36,711 bases of DNA from Candidatus Minthosoma equi (GTDB lineage: Bacteria > Bacteroidota > Bacteroidia > Bacteroidales > Bacteroidaceae), in NCBI GenBank assembly GCA_018064885.1, contig JAGHUI010000079.1, positions 1 to 36,711 of the forward strand, in the 5' to 3' direction. Below the pieces are notes generated by a model. That model was not told the DNA's origin. It saw nothing but the letters and a program-made list of their open reading frames with translations, and ran no database searches. Positions 1-7,228 of this stretch are shown piece by piece (the first letter of the stretch is position 1; each line of letters begins with the position of its first letter). Position numbers and translations under genes: made by a program.

Positions 1-140
1 TGCGCCCACACAGGCTATTAAATACCAACGATTTCAAAGAACTATTATATTATGGCGTCTCGGACGCTGCGTGATTATTCAAATTTTTAACGAACTATTG
101 TAAAATAAAAGTTGACAAGCACGTCTTACAGACAATAGAT

Positions 141-677
141 TTGTTTATTAAAAAATTGGAAGAGGAACAAAAACCTCTTGATGAATTTATAAACTTATCC
201 TCTCAAGATGAGATACTGACGACGTTAATAGCAAGAGATGGAATAACAGGTGATGGAAGAGATATTGCAAAAGAGTTAGGCGTTAGTATTCCTTCTTCTA
301 TTTATACTGATACTGCATATAATTATGCTAGTTTCGTACAGAAAAAGAAAAGAAAGAACATTGTAATGATGGTTCCTAATCCATTTCTTTCAGATGATTA
401 TGTAACAGTACCAAATCCTCAATACAAAGGTGCAGGATATAAAGACTGGGAATGGATGTCACGCATTTCAGGACTTGAATATGTTTCCACTTCATATCCA
501 ATAGACGAAAGCTATTATAGACACAAACAATATCCTGACTATAAATTCTACTGGTCAAGTAAAGACCTTTTTTGTTGCGATAAAAATAATCAGCTTGTAG
601 CTGTAGAATCTGATTATCATTATGAGGATGAACGACAGGTTCAAATAGCTGTAATGCTCTCGGAAAGTGATGGGTGA
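141..677 (+). CDS. hypothetical protein, uncertain or missing 5' end
   Basis: I do not recognise this 178-aa protein. It is rich in Tyr, Asp and Lys, has no signal peptide or membrane segment, and its composition looks like real coding sequence. The start is doubtful: the only usable initiator is a TTG at 141, while the frame is open back to position 75, just after a stop at 72-74, with no ATG between. The N-terminus may therefore have been lost, or translation may begin at a non-ATG codon. The first 140 bases hold no recognisable gene; a small hairpin (GCGTC/GACGC) lies at about 56-68. A 9-bp inverted repeat follows the stop. It could be a remnant of an accessory gene. No function can be assigned. 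Confidence 0.45.
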   Translation: MFIKKLEEEQKPLDEFINLSSQDEILTTLIARDGITGDGRDIAKELGVSIPSSIYTDTAYNYASFVQKKKRKNIVMMVPNPFLSDDYVTVPNPQYKGAGYKDWEWMSRISGLEYVSTSYPIDESYYRHKQYPDYKFYWSSKDLFCCDKNNQLVAVESDYHYEDERQVQIAVMLSESDG

Positions 678-697
678 ATGAATTTGCAAAACATGAT

Positions 698-732
698 ACG
701 GTTCCGCTATCCACTTGGGGTAACGGAACCGT
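698..732 (+). terminator. 9-bp hairpin after the first gene
   Basis: ACGGTTCCG at 698-706 is exactly complementary to CGGAACCGT at 724-732, with a 17-nt loop. It lies 21 nt after the stop codon at 677. The following sequence is only mildly T-rich (GTTTGCTTCT), so it is either a weak terminator or another structured mRNA end. Confidence 0.4.
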
Positions 733-899
733 TTGCTTCTCTATCTCTCTTTTGTTCATATACCAGTGTTGTAACCTACGCATTTACACGATGAGCCCTC
801 CAAAAGACAATTTGGTATTAAATGACACATTTTTCTGAGTTTCCACGAAAAAAAAGATGAGAACAAGACAATAAATTTATAAAAAATGAGTTATTATAC

Positions 900-1844
900 A
901 TGATGACTAAGCGCTTGGCATTATTATCGGGGCTCTTGATGATGGTTGTGACCGTCGTGAGAGCTCAGTGGGATGTGCAGTTTTCTGACTACACAGCCCT
1001 TAAGTCGTTTTATAATCCTGCTGTGTCAGGAACCGACGGAATGCTGAGCGTGCAAGCTGCATATTCCATGCAGATGGTGGGATATGACGATGCTCCGCAG
1101 ACGATGTATGTGGCTGCCGACATGCCAGTGTATTTTCTCGGTCCGAGACATGGTGCTGGCGTGAGCTTCTTCAACGATAATGTCGGCATTTTTTCCACAA
1201 CAAAGATTTCGCTGCAATATGCTTGCAATGTGAAGATTGGCAGAAAAGGCAGGCTTGGCATTGGTGTGCAGGGAGGACTTATGACGGAGAAGATTGATCC
1301 TTCGGGAATGAAACTCGAAATGTCCAACGACCCGGCATTCCCTTCGTCCGCACAAGATGGCGACTGCGTGGATCTTGGCGCCGGCTTGTACTACTATCAT
1401 CCAAAGATGTGGCTGGGCATTTCTGGCCAGCACCTCTTGGAACCAACCATAGAAATTGGTGAAACCAACGAAGTTTCCATCTCAAGAATGTATTATTTGA
1501 TGGGTGGATGCAATATAAAAGTTAAAAATTCGTTATTTACTTTACAGCCCTCCTTTCTGGTGCAGTCAGATTTCACTTCATGGAGAGAGGACATCCAATG
1601 CAAGGCGCTGTATGAATATGACGGGAAATCGTTCTACGGCGGCTTAGGATACAGTCCAAGCACATCAGTAGCATTCCTCGCAGGAGGAATATTCCACGGA
1701 ATATGTGTGGGTTACAGCTACCAGATGTACACGGAAGGCGTGGGAATGCTGAATGGCAGCCACGAACTCGTAGTCGGTTACAAAACCGACCTCGACCTCT
1801 TCAAAAAAGGAAGAAACAGGCACAAGAGCGTGAGATGGCTGTAA
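900..1844 (+). CDS. porP: type IX secretion outer-membrane protein PorP/SprF family
   Basis: A 314-aa protein with a cleavable signal peptide (hydrophobic stretch to about residue 21, VRA-Q cleavage) followed by alternating beta-rich segments. The opening after the signal (WDVQFSDY, FYNPAVSGTDG) is characteristic of the PorP/SprF family. The length matches P. gingivalis PorP (about 313 aa). PorP sits in the outer membrane with the type IX machinery; related proteins help attach secreted adhesins to the surface. It is the first gene of a porP-K-L-M-N order identical to the P. gingivalis operon. Two consecutive ATG codons occur at 900 and 903; either could start it. No clear TAnnTTTG promoter is visible directly upstream. 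Confidence 0.93.
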   Translation: MMTKRLALLSGLLMMVVTVVRAQWDVQFSDYTALKSFYNPAVSGTDGMLSVQAAYSMQMVGYDDAPQTMYVAADMPVYFLGPRHGAGVSFFNDNVGIFSTTKISLQYACNVKIGRKGRLGIGVQGGLMTEKIDPSGMKLEMSNDPAFPSSAQDGDCVDLGAGLYYYHPKMWLGISGQHLLEPTIEIGETNEVSISRMYYLMGGCNIKVKNSLFTLQPSFLVQSDFTSWREDIQCKALYEYDGKSFYGGLGYSPSTSVAFLAGGIFHGICVGYSYQMYTEGVGMLNGSHELVVGYKTDLDLFKKGRNRHKSVRWL

Positions 1845-1849
1845 AAAAA

Positions 1850-1948
1850 CTCATTAGTCTCATAAGACTCATAGGTCCCATAAGCCCCATAAGACCCATA
1901 GGACCAATTAGACCAATCAGACCAATTAGACCAATTAGACTCATAAAA
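1850..1948 (+). repeat. tandem 9-bp repeat, 11 units, between porP and porK
   Basis: Eleven consecutive 9-bp units run from 1850 to 1948. The first six resemble CTCATAAGA or CCCATAAGA; the next four are CCAATTAGA or CCAATCAGA; the last is CTCATAAAA. The array starts 5 nt after the porP stop and ends 11 nt before the porK ATG. Because 9 is divisible by 3 it stays open in one frame and yields a spurious Pro-Ile-Arg repeat, which I do not regard as a gene. It may affect coupling between porP and the downstream genes or mRNA stability; that is inference. Confidence 0.9.
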
Positions 1949-1959
1949 AAATCACTTAT

Positions 1960-3396
1960 ATGAAGAAATTTGTTTTTGCTATATGTATGGCAGTCATTGC
2001 ATTGACTGTAGCATCTTGTTTCTCAAGCAAGGGAAACGCGAATGCTGCGGGCGGTGAGGTGACTGGTATTGGCGGTTCTTCAATTTCCGAGCCTGCCCCA
2101 TACGGCATGGTACTTGTTAAGCGTGGTAGCCTGAAGATGGGCTCTGAAAAGACCGACAGTCTTTGGGGAAAGGATGTGCCAACAAGGGACATCAGCGTTG
2201 ATGCTTTCTGGATGGACGAGAAGGAGGTGACAAACTCCATGTACCGCCAGTTCGTCTATTGGGTGCGCGACTCCATCATCCGTGAGCGCCTTGCAGACCC
2301 TAACTACGGCGACGACGAGAGCTATAAAGTAATGTATGACAAAGATGGAGAGGACTTGGAACATCCATACATCAACTGGAACAAATCTCTCCCACGCAAT
2401 CCAGACGAAGCTCAGGAGCGTGCTATTGAAAGCATCTATACAACTCATCCTGTGACAGGCGAAAAGATGCTAGATGTAAGCCAGTTGAACTATCGCTACG
2501 AGACTTTCGACTATGTCATGGCTGCTAAGCGCAAGTACCGTCTCAATCCAGAGGAGCGCAATCTCAACACCGACGTAACTGTCGATCCTAACGAAGTGGT
2601 AATGATCAGCAAGGACACAGCATACGTGGATGACGATGGCATCATTCATCGCGAGACAATCACTCGTCCGCTTTCTTCTATGTGGGATTTCGTTAATACA
2701 TATATAGTAAATGTGTATCCTGACACAACATGCTGGATCAACGACTTCCAGAATGCTGAGAACGAGGTTTACATGAGACTTTACTTCACTCACCAGAACT
2801 ACAACGAATATCCTGTAGTAGGCGTTAACTGGGAACAGGCAAACGCATTCTGCAACTGGCGTACAGACTTCCTCGTCAAGGGACTAGGTCCTCAGGCGAA
2901 GTTCGTTCAGCGCTACCGCCTGCCAACAGAGGCTGAATGGGAGTTTGCAGCCAGAGGCAAGGAGGGCAATGAATTGCCTTGGGCGCAGGAAGGCGTGGCA
3001 AGCGACAAGGGCTGCTATTATGCTAACTTCAAGCCAGACAGAGGCAACTACACAAAGGATGGCAACCTGATCACTTCAAAGACAGGCATTTACAGTGCCA
3101 ACTCCAACGGTCTTTACGATATGGCTGGCAATGTAGCAGAGTGGACAAGCACAGTATTCACCGAAGCTGGTGTGCTTGCAATGAGCGATATGAACCCAAC
3201 ACTCACCTACAATGCTGCAAAGGAAGATCCATACGCATTGAAGAAGAAGAGCGTGAGAGGCGGTTCATGGAAGGATCCTGAGAGCTTTATCAAGAGTGCA
3301 TGGCGCACAAGTGAATATCAGAATGTAGGACGTTCTTTCATCGGTTTCCGATGTGTCCGCTCACAGGTTGGAACAGCAACAAGAATTAAGAAATAA
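1960..3396 (+). CDS. porK: type IX secretion lipoprotein PorK/GldK
   Basis: A 478-aa lipoprotein: the signal peptide ends in a lipobox TVASC with Cys20 as the lipidated residue. The mature part is a formylglycine-generating-enzyme-like (SUMF1) fold, seen as GMVLVKRGSLKMGSE near residue 50, YRLPTEAEWEFAARG at about 321-336, and SVRGGSW...GFRCVR near 430-468. In type IX systems PorK forms, with PorN, the large periplasmic ring attached to the outer membrane; the fold is used structurally and not as a sulfatase activator. Length is close to P. gingivalis PorK (about 491 aa). It follows the tandem repeat and precedes porL by 12 nt, indicating one transcript. Confidence 0.95.
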   Translation: MKKFVFAICMAVIALTVASCFSSKGNANAAGGEVTGIGGSSISEPAPYGMVLVKRGSLKMGSEKTDSLWGKDVPTRDISVDAFWMDEKEVTNSMYRQFVYWVRDSIIRERLADPNYGDDESYKVMYDKDGEDLEHPYINWNKSLPRNPDEAQERAIESIYTTHPVTGEKMLDVSQLNYRYETFDYVMAAKRKYRLNPEERNLNTDVTVDPNEVVMISKDTAYVDDDGIIHRETITRPLSSMWDFVNTYIVNVYPDTTCWINDFQNAENEVYMRLYFTHQNYNEYPVVGVNWEQANAFCNWRTDFLVKGLGPQAKFVQRYRLPTEAEWEFAARGKEGNELPWAQEGVASDKGCYYANFKPDRGNYTKDGNLITSKTGIYSANSNGLYDMAGNVAEWTSTVFTEAGVLAMSDMNPTLTYNAAKEDPYALKKKSVRGGSWKDPESFIKSAWRTSEYQNVGRSFIGFRCVRSQVGTATRIKK

Positions 3397-3408
3397 ACTG
3401 ACAATATC

Positions 3409-4257
3409 ATGGCAAAACAACAATACAACGCTATTCAGCGTTTTCTCCGCACTAAGGCAGGTCAGACCTTCCTTAATTATGCTTACAGCTGGGGCGCTTC
3501 TGTCGTAATCGCTGGTGCCCTCTTCAAACTTACTCACTTGGATGGCGCCGACATCATGCTTTTCCTTGGCATGGGTACTGAGGTTATCGTGTTCTTCCTT
3601 GCAGGTTTCGAGCCTCAGGAGAGCATGGATGCTGCAGAGCTTGCTGAAGAGGAAGTAGAGAATGCACAGATCAGAGCTCAGGTTAGTGCTAATGCAGGAT
3701 TGAGCAATGAGGCTGCCGCTGCACTCGCAAATGCATCTATCAACGGTCCTGTTGTCATTGGCAACGGAGGCGGCGCTGGCATAAGCGAAAGCACGGCTGC
3801 TGCCTTGGCAAATGCTGCCGCAAATCTTGGAAACAGCAACAACGGCGAGCATGCTCCAGCAGAGCCAACGCCTGTAACGATAGTAAATGCAGAAGAGATG
3901 GCAGAGAAGATTTCTGCTTCACCTGTATTCAATTCTGCTCAGTACTACGGCATGACACCAGAGATGCAGGAGGCAACAAAGAACTATGTAACAGAACTCA
4001 CAGAGCTCACAGAAACTCTCCGTCAGGTGGCAGAGCAGTCAAAGAGACTCACTCGCGACTCAGAGGAAATGGAGAACATGAACCGCACTCTCACTGGCAT
4101 CAACCGCTTCTACGAGATTCAGCTTAAGAGCGTTGGCACTCAGTCAGCTACTATAGACGAGGTGAACGAGCAGACAAAACAGCTTGCAAGACAGCTCACA
4201 GAACTCAATGAGGTTTATGCGAAGATGGTAGAAGCTCTCAAACTGAAAATCAGCTAA
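3409..4257 (+). CDS. porL: type IX secretion inner-membrane motor protein PorL/GldL
   Basis: A 282-aa protein with two membrane helices at about residues 27-42 and 48-66, then a long cytoplasmic, helix-rich C-terminal part. Glu58 sits inside the second helix (GMGTEVIVFF), matching the membrane-embedded acidic residue proposed to couple proton flow to rotation in the GldL/PorL family. PorL and PorM together form the motor that powers type IX secretion. Ala/Asn-rich repeats (ALANA) occur at roughly 105-145, followed by coiled-coil-like sequence (TELTETLRQVAEQ). It is 12 nt after porK and 46 nt before porM; that spacer contains repeated GAGTTTTGAGT-like runs. Confidence 0.95.
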   Translation: MAKQQYNAIQRFLRTKAGQTFLNYAYSWGASVVIAGALFKLTHLDGADIMLFLGMGTEVIVFFLAGFEPQESMDAAELAEEEVENAQIRAQVSANAGLSNEAAAALANASINGPVVIGNGGGAGISESTAAALANAAANLGNSNNGEHAPAEPTPVTIVNAEEMAEKISASPVFNSAQYYGMTPEMQEATKNYVTELTELTETLRQVAEQSKRLTRDSEEMENMNRTLTGINRFYEIQLKSVGTQSATIDEVNEQTKQLARQLTELNEVYAKMVEALKLKIS

Positions 4258-4303
4258 GGAGTTTTGAGTTATTGGTTTTGAGTTTTAAAGTTCATAAGTT
4301 ATT

Positions 4304-5863
4304 ATGATTAGAAAGAAACTTAGTCCGCGTCAGAAGATGATCAACCTGATGTACGTTGTGCTCATGGCAATGCTGGCACTCAACGTATCGTCTGATGTGT
4401 TGGAAGGATTCTCGCTAGTGGACGAAGGTCTGACTCGTTCGAAGAACAATTCGAACGTGCAGAACGAACAGATATACAAGGAACTGGATGCTGCAATGAA
4501 GCAGAATCCGGAGAAGACGCGCCAGTGGTTCGAAAAGGCTCAACAGGTGCGCAAGATGAGCGATTCGCTCTACATGTTTGCCGAAGATCTCAAACTGCAG
4601 ATTGTTCGCGAAGCAGACGGAAAGGATGCCACGCTTGACAACATCGAAGGTCGTGACAACCTTGAGGCAGCCACTCATGTAATGCTTGCTCCTGCTGTCG
4701 GTCAAGGTGAAAAGCTTAAGAAAGCTATCGAAAGCTACCGAGATGGCATAACAAAGATGATTAATGATGAACAAAAGAAGAAAATCATCAGCGCAAACCT
4801 CTCAACAGAAGTTCCCCAGAAGGCTAAACTGATGGGAAAGAACTGGCAAGAGCACATGTTCGAAAACACTCCTGTCATTGCAGCAGTCACTCTGCTCACA
4901 AAGCTCCAGACAGATGTGCGTCAGGCGGAGGGCGAAATGCTTCATCAGCTTATCTCCAACATTGACGTGAAGGATGTTCGTGTGAATCAGATCAATGCCT
5001 ACGTTATCCCTAACGCTCAGACAGTTGTTAGAGGCGGCAAGTTCTCTGCACAGATCATCATGGCTGCTGTCGATACAACTCAGCGTCCAGAGATTTATGT
5101 TGGCAACACACTCCTGAAATCAGAGAATGGCCGCTACGAGACTGTATGCGGCAGCACAGGTGACTTCACTCTCAAGGGCTACCTCGTAATGAAGAACGGT
5201 AACGGTGAAACCATCCGCCGCGAATTCTCACAGCCATACACCGTTGTTGAACCATCAGCAACAGTATCTGCGACAATGATGAACATGCTTTACGCTGGTT
5301 ATCAGAACCCTATCAGCGTCAGCGTGCCTGGTGTGCCAATCAACAAGGTGAACCTTTCTATGACAAATGGAACGCTCACTAAGAAGGGCAATGGCGAATA
5401 CGTTGCTGTTCCTTCAAAGGTTGGAGAAGACGTTACATTCACAGTAACTGCTGAGAACGAAGGTCGTCAGCAAGAAATGGGCAAGTTCAGTTTCCATGTG
5501 AGAAAACTTCCTGACCCAACAGGTTACATACAATATACAGATGCTAAAGGCAACACAAGCCGCTTCAAGGGCGGTCGCATCAGCAAGCAAGCCCTCGTGT
5601 CAGCAGGAGGCATTGGAGCTGCCATCGATGACGGTCTGCTTGATATCGCTTTCCGCGTCACAGGCTTCACAACTATGTTCGTTGACAATATGGGTAATGT
5701 GGTTCCTGAAGCAAGCACATCTGCACAATTTACACAGAGCCAGCTTGGCAAGATTCGTTCATTGAACAGAGGAAAACTCTTTAACATCAGCAACATCCAA
5801 GTTGTTGGTCCTGATGGAATCCAGAGAACGCTTACAAGTCCAGTGGAAGTTATCATACAGTAA
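4304..5863 (+). CDS. porM: type IX secretion motor protein PorM/GldM
   Basis: A 519-aa protein with one N-terminal membrane helix (about residues 12-31, MINLMYVVLMAMLALNV), preceded by the family-typical RKKLSPRQKM, and a long periplasmic part. It is nearly the same size as P. gingivalis PorM (about 516 aa). The family forms a dimer spanning the periplasm in four domains and transmits torque from PorL to the PorK-PorN ring. The distal half is beta-rich (VSVPGVPINKVNLSMTNGTL), as expected. It precedes porN by 11 nt. No anomaly is seen. Confidence 0.95.
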   Translation: MIRKKLSPRQKMINLMYVVLMAMLALNVSSDVLEGFSLVDEGLTRSKNNSNVQNEQIYKELDAAMKQNPEKTRQWFEKAQQVRKMSDSLYMFAEDLKLQIVREADGKDATLDNIEGRDNLEAATHVMLAPAVGQGEKLKKAIESYRDGITKMINDEQKKKIISANLSTEVPQKAKLMGKNWQEHMFENTPVIAAVTLLTKLQTDVRQAEGEMLHQLISNIDVKDVRVNQINAYVIPNAQTVVRGGKFSAQIIMAAVDTTQRPEIYVGNTLLKSENGRYETVCGSTGDFTLKGYLVMKNGNGETIRREFSQPYTVVEPSATVSATMMNMLYAGYQNPISVSVPGVPINKVNLSMTNGTLTKKGNGEYVAVPSKVGEDVTFTVTAENEGRQQEMGKFSFHVRKLPDPTGYIQYTDAKGNTSRFKGGRISKQALVSAGGIGAAIDDGLLDIAFRVTGFTTMFVDNMGNVVPEASTSAQFTQSQLGKIRSLNRGKLFNISNIQVVGPDGIQRTLTSPVEVIIQ

Positions 5864-5874
5864 ATACAGTTCTT

Positions 5875-6975
5875 ATGAAAAGAATATCTCTCATATTATT
5901 CGCTCTCAGTGCATCAGTACTTACTATTGTTGCACAGCCACAGAAGAGCCGTTTACAGAACAACAGGAACAATGCTGCAACAAGCAAAGTCAACACAGAC
6001 CGTGCAAGCCTCATGTTCCCAACAGCAGTAGATGTTCCAGACGATCCTATCTGGCGTCGCGACATTTACCGTCAGCTTGATCTCACTCAAGATGAAAATG
6101 CAGCACTCTACTATCCTGTGCAGCCAGAGGGCAACGAAATGAGTCTCTTCACATTGCTCTTCAAGCTTCTCAATACGGGTAAGATACCTGCATACAAGGT
6201 GGATCTTAACACAGGCAGAGAGAACTTCGCCCAGAGCAACCGCTTGCATTTCAAAGATATGTTGGAAAACTACAGCATTTTCTATGAGGTGGAAGGCAAT
6301 AGCATCAAGGTTGCCGATGCCGACATTCCTTCAGCAGATGTCAAAACTTTCTATGTAAAAGAATCAAGCTATTACGATCAGAATACAGCCACTTACCATT
6401 CTCGCATTACTGCTATTTGTCCGCTCATAGACCTTAGCGGCGGATGGGATTTCGGTGCATCACAAAAGTCACCAATGTTCTGGGTGAAATACGATGACAT
6501 CAAGACATATCTCAGCAATCACATGGTAATGACTAGCAATGTAAACAACGCTGCCAAGATGTCTATGGACGATTTCTTCGCCACAAACCATTATAAGGGT
6601 GATATCTACATGACAACCAACATGCAGGGCAAGTCACTCCTTCAGATGACTCTTGACGATTCTGTAAAAACAGAAAAGCCAAAGGAACTAACTCCAACGC
6701 AGAAAGCACAGAACCGCATCGAGAAGGAAATGACAGACTTCGAGGAGCATATCTGGAAAGAACCAGTAGATTCACTTGAGCAAGCAAAGAAAGACTCCAT
6801 CGCCAATGCCAATGTCAAGGGAAAGAAAGCACCTAAGAACGGCGCCTCAGCATCATCAGCAAGATCAAGCCGCCGCAGTTCCGCATCAGGTGATAAAGAA
6901 AAGAAGTCAAGCAGCAACTCTGGCAATTCTAACAGCGGCTCACCAAGAGTGTCTGTTAGAAGGCAAAGACATTAA
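5875..6975 (+). CDS. porN: type IX secretion periplasmic ring protein PorN/GldN
   Basis: A 366-aa exported protein with a signal peptide (MKRISLILFALSASVLTIVA, cleaved before QPQKS). The conserved core runs to about residue 285, including DDPIWRRDIYRQLDL and the FWVKYDDIK region; it partners PorK in the periplasmic ring. The last 50 or so residues are an Ala/Ser/Lys/Arg-rich low-complexity tail ending in VRRQRH, probably disordered and strongly basic. It is the last gene of the operon: a strong terminator begins about 50 nt after the stop. Confidence 0.93.
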   Translation: MKRISLILFALSASVLTIVAQPQKSRLQNNRNNAATSKVNTDRASLMFPTAVDVPDDPIWRRDIYRQLDLTQDENAALYYPVQPEGNEMSLFTLLFKLLNTGKIPAYKVDLNTGRENFAQSNRLHFKDMLENYSIFYEVEGNSIKVADADIPSADVKTFYVKESSYYDQNTATYHSRITAICPLIDLSGGWDFGASQKSPMFWVKYDDIKTYLSNHMVMTSNVNNAAKMSMDDFFATNHYKGDIYMTTNMQGKSLLQMTLDDSVKTEKPKELTPTQKAQNRIEKEMTDFEEHIWKEPVDSLEQAKKDSIANANVKGKKAPKNGASASSARSSRRSSASGDKEKKSSSNSGNSNSGSPRVSVRRQRH

Positions 6976-7021
6976 AGGAGTTAAAAATTAAAAGCTAAGA
7001 GTTAAAAGTTAAGAAAACCAG

Positions 7022-7064
7022 ATAAAAAAGGTTCAGAGTCGTGTGACTTTGAACCTTTTTTTTT
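7022..7064 (+). terminator. Rho-independent terminator of the por operon
   Basis: The 13-nt arm at 7028-7040 pairs with 7045-7057 around a GTGT loop, with a single G-T wobble, and is followed by an uninterrupted T run to 7064. It lies downstream of porN. The T run also contributes the TTTG at 7062-7065 that serves as the -33 element for thrA. Confidence 0.93.
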
Positions 7065-7092
7065 GCCATTAATTGAATTTGTAGTAATTTTG
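7062..7092 (+). promoter_or_regulatory. thrA promoter (Bacteroidota type)
   Basis: TTTG at 7062-7065, a 19-nt spacer, then TAATTTTG at 7085-7092 match the Bacteroidota consensus exactly. Transcription would start near 7096, giving a leader of about 130 nt before thrA. The -33 element overlaps the last T residues of the preceding terminator. Confidence 0.8.
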
Positions 7093-7132
7093 CACTAATT
7101 TTCAAAGGTGTGCGCCAAGATTTGGGTGTTAC

Positions 7133-7195
7133 ATGTCAAGCAGATCTCGTCTTTCTGCCTACATCCTCGCAGTCTCCGCACATACTATTTTTTAA
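7133..7195 (+). CDS. possible 20-aa leader peptide of thrA
   Basis: An ATG-started 20-codon frame (MSSRSRLSAYILAVSAHTIF) lies inside the thrA leader, between the promoter and the GTG start of thrA. The last codons before its stop are Thr-Ile-Phe, followed by a very T/A-rich spacer of 33 nt. In enterobacteria the thr operon is attenuated by translation of a Thr/Ile-rich leader; here there is only one codon for Thr and two for Ile, so the analogy is weak. It could also be chance. The codons are not A/T-rich like the flanks, which makes the frame stand out. Confidence 0.35.
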   Translation: MSSRSRLSAYILAVSAHTIF

Positions 7196-7228
7196 TTTAA
7201 TTTTTAACTTTTAATTTTTAATTTCCTC

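Noticed and set aside
1703-1963. Forward frame of 86 codons ending in a Pro-Ile-Arg repeat
   Set aside because: It lies mostly within porP in another frame and then reads through the 9-bp tandem repeat, whose length is a multiple of three; the periodic peptide is an artefact.
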